Of a DNA stretch of 64,000 nucleotides, positions 60,378-64,000 are shown piece by piece. This DNA is from Chitinophaga varians (GTDB lineage: Bacteria > Bacteroidota > Bacteroidia > Chitinophagales > Chitinophagaceae): the NCBI RefSeq assembly GCF_012641275.1, contig NZ_JABAIA010000003.1:1302001-1366000 (forward strand), given 5' to 3'. Under the pieces are notes generated by a model that did not search any database, was not told the DNA's origin, and saw nothing but the letters and a program-made list of their open reading frames with translations. The position numbers and the translations under genes were made by a program. Numbering within the stretch: the stretch's first letter is position 1; the number at the start of each line of letters is the position of its first letter.

Positions 60378-62027
60378 ATGCGTGGCATCACCATATTATG
60401 TATGGCCCTGCTGACGGCGGGCTCCCTCAGCGCCCAGCAGCACTTCACCAAAGCAGACACCCTGCGGGGTTCTATCACCAAAGAAAGAGCCTGGTGGGAC
60501 GTGACCTCCTATGATCTCCATGTACAGGTACATCTGGAAGACAGCACCTTCAGCGGATTCAATACCATCACCTATAAAGTGCTGAAACCCGACTCTGTAA
60601 TGCAGATAGACCTGCAGGAGCCGATGGTGATCGACAGTGTGCTACAGGACAAACAATCGCTGACCTTTACCCGCGAAGGCAATGCCTGGCTGGTGAAAAT
60701 AAAGGCGCCGCAGGCTAAAGACAAAACCAAACGCATCACAGTATTCTATAACGGCAAGCCGCATAAAGCAAAAAATGCCCCCTGGGATGGCGGCGTAATA
60801 TGGGCGCGGGATGAAAAACAACGCCCATGGGTGTCTACCGCGGTACAGCATTTCGGCGCCAGCGCATGGTGGCCCAACAAAGACCATCAAAGCGATGAGC
60901 CGGAGAACATGACGATCAATGTGACCGTGCCCGCTGAAATGACGGACGTGTCCAACGGACGGCTGAAGAAAAAGACAGACAACCCCGACGGAACCGCCAC
61001 TTATACCTGGTACGTCAGCAATCCCATCAACAACTATGATGTGGCACTCAACGTAGGCCATTATGCTGAAATAAAAGACAGTTACTCCGGAGAAGGCGGC
61101 AAACTGGACCTCAGCTACTGGGTGCTGGACTATAACGTGGACAAAGCGACAGAACATTTCAAAATAGTAAAGCCGATGCTCAAATGTTTTGAGTACTGGT
61201 TTGGCAAATACCCTTTCTATAAAGATTCCTATAAACTGGTGGAATCGCCGTTCCTCGGCATGGAGCACCAGAGTGCCGTAGCCTATGGCAATAAATTCAA
61301 GATGGGTTATATGGGCCGTGACTTATCAGGCACCGGCTGGGGCCTCAAATGGGACTTCCTCATTATCCATGAGAGCGGCCATGAATGGTTTGGCAACAGC
61401 ATCACCAGCAAAGACATTGCGGACATGTGGATACATGAATCTTTCACCAACTACTCCGAAACGCTGTTCACCCAATGCCAGTACGGACTTAAGGCCGGTG
61501 AGGAATACGTGGCCGGCATCCGCCACAATATCAAAAATGATGTCCCTATCATCGGGCCATACGGCGTAAATACAGAAGGCAGCGGCGATATGTACTATAA
61601 AGGCGCCAACATGATCAACAACATCCGGCTGATCATGAACAACGACGAGGCTTTCCGCCAGATGCTGCGTGGCATGAACAAAACCTTCTATCATCAGACT
61701 GTGACCACACAGGACATAGAACGGTATATGAGCAATGCCGCAGGCATGGACCTTGGACGCGTGTTTGACCAGTATCTGCGGGACACCGTTATTCCTACTT
61801 TGGAGTATCGCATCATTGGACAGCAGGTACAATACCGCTGGGTGAATTGCGTAAAGGATTTTAATATGCCTGTGCGGGTGAAGCTGAACGAAAACGGATT
61901 TAAACTGATCTATCCTGCCACCACCTGGCGTACAGCCAGTATCAGCCTGCCCGACCCAAACAAGTTCGAGGTGGACAAAGGGTTTTACATCAACATAAAA
62001 AGAAAAGAGGCTACTGATAACAAGTAA
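60378..62027 (+). CDS. M1-family zinc aminopeptidase
   Basis: 549 residues with a signal peptide (cleavage near LSA-QQH). The N-terminal beta domain (about 30-220) is followed by the catalytic domain with LGMEHQSAVAYG (the GxMEN position) and the zinc site HESGH (His331, Glu332, His335) plus Glu354 in WIHESFTNYSE. The C-terminal helical domain is short, so it is the compact bacterial form. It cleaves N-terminal residues from peptides in the periplasm and could feed the adjacent peptide-binding lipoprotein. Confidence 0.92.
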   Translation: MRGITILCMALLTAGSLSAQQHFTKADTLRGSITKERAWWDVTSYDLHVQVHLEDSTFSGFNTITYKVLKPDSVMQIDLQEPMVIDSVLQDKQSLTFTREGNAWLVKIKAPQAKDKTKRITVFYNGKPHKAKNAPWDGGVIWARDEKQRPWVSTAVQHFGASAWWPNKDHQSDEPENMTINVTVPAEMTDVSNGRLKKKTDNPDGTATYTWYVSNPINNYDVALNVGHYAEIKDSYSGEGGKLDLSYWVLDYNVDKATEHFKIVKPMLKCFEYWFGKYPFYKDSYKLVESPFLGMEHQSAVAYGNKFKMGYMGRDLSGTGWGLKWDFLIIHESGHEWFGNSITSKDIADMWIHESFTNYSETLFTQCQYGLKAGEEYVAGIRHNIKNDVPIIGPYGVNTEGSGDMYYKGANMINNIRLIMNNDEAFRQMLRGMNKTFYHQTVTTQDIERYMSNAAGMDLGRVFDQYLRDTVIPTLEYRIIGQQVQYRWVNCVKDFNMPVRVKLNENGFKLIYPATTWRTASISLPDPNKFEVDKGFYINIKRKEATDNK

Positions 62028-62050
62028 TGCAGGTGGTCTTCACATAAATA

Positions 62051-62081
62051 AAAGCGGGTAGCATTGTGTGCTACCCGCTTT
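62051..62081. terminator. Bidirectional terminator
   Basis: Perfect 13-bp stem, AAAGCGGGTAGCA (62051-62063) with 62069-62081 around TTGTG, between the convergent peptidase and reductase genes. Confidence 0.9.
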
Positions 62082-62104
62082 TATTTTATAGTTTGATGTG
62101 CTGG

Positions 62105-62764
62105 CTATTTCTTCAGCAATTTAAACGCATGTCCGCTGCTGTTGTTTAAATAACCATAGGCCGTCCATAAAACAGCCAGTGGTTCTATGCTGCGGCTCAT
62201 CTCTATGCTGCCTACGTCAGCCACATCATTCCAACCGAATTCATTCAGGAGATCTACCACTGTTTGTTTGGCTTCGGGGTTATTGCCGGCGATAAACATA
62301 GTAGGAGAACCTTCCTCGAAGTTGGGGGCGAGCATGTGTTTGTATCCGATGCAACTGAGGGCCTTGACCACTTTAGCGTCCGGCGGCAGCCAGGCCTGGA
62401 TCTGTTCGCCGGCGGAATTGGTATGTCCTATGAGCAGGTTAAGGCGACCTTTCTCATCCGGGCCTTTGTCATCTACTGGGTTGGTCACATCCACCACTGT
62501 CTTTCCTTTGAAGTTCCAGATGCCGGCGGCTTCGATGGCTTTTTTGGTGCCTATCCAACTGGTGCAGATAATGATCAGCTCCCCGAATTCGGATGCCTGG
62601 CGGAAAGTACCAATGGCAGCTTGCTGCCCCTGTTGTTTGGCCCATTGCTGCAACCCTTCCCTGGCGGGGTTACGGGTGCCAATCGTAATATGATGGCCGG
62701 TTTGAATAAGGCCTTTGCCTAGCGTCAGTCCAACAGGACCACTACCGAGGATACCGATTCTCAT
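62105..62764 (-). CDS. NAD(P)-binding F420-dependent-reductase-like protein
   Basis: 219 residues. IGILGSGPVGLTLGKGLIQTGHHITIGTRNP is the Rossmann start with the NADP-preferring TR (residues 28-30 region), and DVTNPV plus SCIGYKHMLAPN follow as in NADP oxidoreductases coupled to F420. No F420 synthesis gene is visible and Bacteroidota usually lack F420, so it is probably a general NADPH-binding dehydrogenase. It is downstream of MqnA on the same strand, but the octamer dyad lies between. Confidence 0.82.
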   Translation of the reverse strand: MRIGILGSGPVGLTLGKGLIQTGHHITIGTRNPAREGLQQWAKQQGQQAAIGTFRQASEFGELIIICTSWIGTKKAIEAAGIWNFKGKTVVDVTNPVDDKGPDEKGRLNLLIGHTNSAGEQIQAWLPPDAKVVKALSCIGYKHMLAPNFEEGSPTMFIAGNNPEAKQTVVDLLNEFGWNDVADVGSIEMSRSIEPLAVLWTAYGYLNNSSGHAFKLLKK

Positions 62765-62792
62765 GACCGCGGGCGCATTTGTTGAGCTATGA

Positions 62793-62896
62793 ATTTAGCC
62801 ATTTTTTTATTTAGCTATTTGATTATTTAAAAGGCTGTGAAGATCCTGTATGATCTCCACAGCCTTTTAAATAATCAAATAAAAAAATGACTAAAT
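62793..62896. repeat. Octamer-phased dyad, copy 3, after mqnA
   Basis: Left arm: ATTTAGCC, ATTTTTTT, ATTTAGCT, ATTTGATT, ATTTAAAA (62793-62832), continuing into GGCTGTGAAGATC. Right arm (62848-62896), read on the other strand: ATTTAGTC, ATTTTTTT, ATTTGATT, ATTTAAAA, then GGCTGTGGAGATC. The arms pair almost perfectly except that the left one has one additional unit, ATTTAGCT. The last unit on the right contains the stop codon of the mqnA-like gene (62891-62893). It can act as its terminator. Confidence 0.8.
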
Positions 62897-63640
62897 GCCC
62901 AGATCCCTGATGTAGGTCAGGAACTTCTGCATGCCCTGGCGCTTGGCCGGTGTGATGGGATAACTGAGGTTGTGTACGTAGTAGGTGGTGAGGTCGTACA
63001 GATCGTACGGGTTTTCCGCTACCACGGCGGGTATGTTTTTAATGCCGGTGCTGGTCGCATCATTGAACTGCTGGATAAATGTCTCCGGCAGTTGTTTGTT
63101 GCTGATCCAGGCCGCGAAGAGGAAAGGCAAGCTGGTAAAGCGCATCCAGTGTTCCGCAAGATCGAAGATGAAGGGAGACACTTTCCGTTGTGCCAGGGCA
63201 CGGTCACCGATAACAAGACCAGCGTCAGTGCCTTTGATTTTATCTTCATAGTCGCCGGTGGTAGGTACCAGCTCCACATTCAGTTTCCAGTATTCTTTGA
63301 CCAGTATTTTCAGCAGGGCAACGGAAGTACGGCTCTGGTAGTCCAGGTAAATCCGTTTGATTTCGTTCAGGGGCACATCGCTGTACAGGCATACGGATGC
63401 CACCGGGCCTTCCGCGCCAATACCATAGTCTGCTATAATATGATGTTCTTTCAGTTTTGGGATAATAGCCACCGGCACCAGGGCCACATCTACCTCTCCG
63501 TCTATCAGCTGCTGGGCGATTTTAGCAGGATAATCCACTGACAATTCCATCTGTTCCATTACCGGATGATTCCTGAATCCGTATAACAAAGGCTTCGTAT
63601 TCAAATAACTTACAGCCGCAACTTTTACTTTCCGTTCCAA
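62891..63640 (-). CDS. Menaquinone biosynthesis protein, MqnA/MqnD family
   Basis: 249 residues from a TTG start at 63640 (ERKVKVAAVSYLNTKPLLYG), the position where family members begin. SYLNTKPLLYGF, DVALVPVAIIPK, and RTSVALLKILVKEYW are the periplasmic-binding-like fold of MqnA (chorismate dehydratase) in the futalosine route to menaquinone. MqnD is similar, but the PVAIIPKL segment and length favour MqnA. A longer frame begins at 63787, but the predicted promoter (63661-63668) lies inside it, so it is rejected. Confidence 0.82.
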   Translation of the reverse strand: MERKVKVAAVSYLNTKPLLYGFRNHPVMEQMELSVDYPAKIAQQLIDGEVDVALVPVAIIPKLKEHHIIADYGIGAEGPVASVCLYSDVPLNEIKRIYLDYQSRTSVALLKILVKEYWKLNVELVPTTGDYEDKIKGTDAGLVIGDRALAQRKVSPFIFDLAEHWMRFTSLPFLFAAWISNKQLPETFIQQFNDATSTGIKNIPAVVAENPYDLYDLTTYYVHNLSYPITPAKRQGMQKFLTYIRDLGI

Positions 63641-63660
63641 TTTCAGTAATTTTGAAGCTG

Positions 63661-63668
63661 CAAAAGTA
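63661..63668 (-). promoter_or_regulatory. -7 element deciding the mqnA start
   Basis: CAAAAGTA on the plus strand reads TACTTTTG on the minus strand, an exact TAnnTTTG match, with a TTTG 22 bases further upstream. It places transcription start near 63654, just before the TTG at 63640. Confidence 0.5.
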
Positions 63669-63781
63669 ACTAAATCCCGGATAACAAGTTCAAATCCTGA
63701 ATCCCCCCTGAAAACAGGCGGTAAAGAAGGACTTGTTTTCCCTGCAGGCTTTTTTTGTAAAAACTGGAATACATATATATT

Positions 63782-64000
63782 ATGCAACTACAACCATTAA
63801 CTGCCATTTCCCCGCTGGATGGGCGCTATCGCAAGCAACTGGACGAACTTGCGGGCTATTTTTCCGAATTTGCGTTGATCCGTTACCGTGTGATGGTAGA
63901 GGTGGAATATTTTATTGCGCTGGCCGATCAGAAGCTGTTTACCTTACCCAAGGCCAAAGTTCCTGCCCTGCGCAAAATCTACCAGGAGTTTACGATTGAG
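63782..64000 (+). CDS. purB: Adenylosuccinate lyase, 3' truncated by the window
   Basis: The first 73 codons are present and open to the right edge. The start MQLQPLTAISPLDGRYRKQLDELAGYFSEFALIRYRV (quoted only as SPLDGRYRKQLDEL) is the PurB N-terminus, in which the SPLDGRY block contacts substrate. The enzyme splits succinylaminoimidazole carboxamide ribotide and adenylosuccinate in purine synthesis. It is divergent from the mqnA-like gene. Confidence 0.9.
   Translation, partial: MQLQPLTAISPLDGRYRKQLDELAGYFSEFALIRYRVMVEVEYFIALADQKLFTLPKAKVPALRKIYQEFTIE

Noticed and set aside
62105..62764. F420-dependent NADP reductase in the strict sense
   Set aside because: Only the NADP fold is visible and there is no sign of F420 metabolism.
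1..64000. CRISPR arrays, tRNA, rRNA or intact insertion sequences
   Set aside because: I looked for spaced direct repeats, T-arm sequences and transposase genes in the gaps and found none.

Overview
The window looks like a chromosome segment of a Bacteroidota member close to Chitinophaga (Chitinophagaceae). Grounds: SusC/SusD with an ECF sigma/FecR pair, a futalosine-pathway menaquinone enzyme (MqnA/MqnD family), VOC, YkgB, CGNR and TlpA families typical of that group, and repeated matches upstream of genes to the Bacteroidota promoter pattern (TTTG about 20 bases before TAnnTTTG). Genus is an inference. I found no rRNA, tRNA, CRISPR array, integrase or intact insertion sequence. The first gene (AraC regulator) and the last (adenylosuccinate lyase) run off the window.

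Layout. 0-16.6 kb: small regulatory and enzyme genes, including a subclass B1 metallo-beta-lactamase, a self-regulated ArsR-SRPBCC-reductase operon whose SRPBCC gene carries an in-frame stop, an AraC/YkgB pair, a PQQ-type sugar dehydrogenase and a hybrid histidine kinase. 17-21 kb: an Oar-like TonB-dependent receptor. 22.7-27.6 kb: an AraC regulator divergent from a TolC-HlyD-MFS tripartite efflux operon. 27.7-35.7 kb: a SusC/SusD uptake locus with TlpA, FecR and ECF sigma factor. 35.8-37.3 kb: TetR regulator and SDR enzyme sharing one operator sequence. 37.4-38.3 kb: about 0.9 kb with no gene I can support. 38.3-45.5 kb: a CLC-F type fluoride exporter under a fluoride riboswitch, glucokinase, a GH15 enzyme and a fused trehalose-6-phosphate synthase/phosphatase. 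45.8-52.3 kb: oxidoreductase, drug/metabolite exporter, CGNR regulator, SDR, DUF2695, FtsX/MacB-like permease.

The most notable locus is 52.4-57.7 kb. Five tightly packed minus-strand genes encode a DppRS-like UbiA phosphoribosyltransferase, DprE1, DprE2, a HAD-IB phosphatase and a GT-C-like membrane glycosyltransferase. Together they could make polyprenyl-phosphoryl-D-arabinofuranose from PRPP and transfer the sugar, as in mycobacterial arabinan synthesis, but in a Gram-negative bacterium. Fatty acid desaturase, oligopeptide-binding protein, M1 peptidase, an NADP-binding reductase and MqnA follow.

A second pattern cuts across the window. Three intergenic dyads (16.8, 43.2, 62.8 kb) are built from 8-base units starting ATTT, in register on both arms, and one arm has gained or lost exactly one unit.
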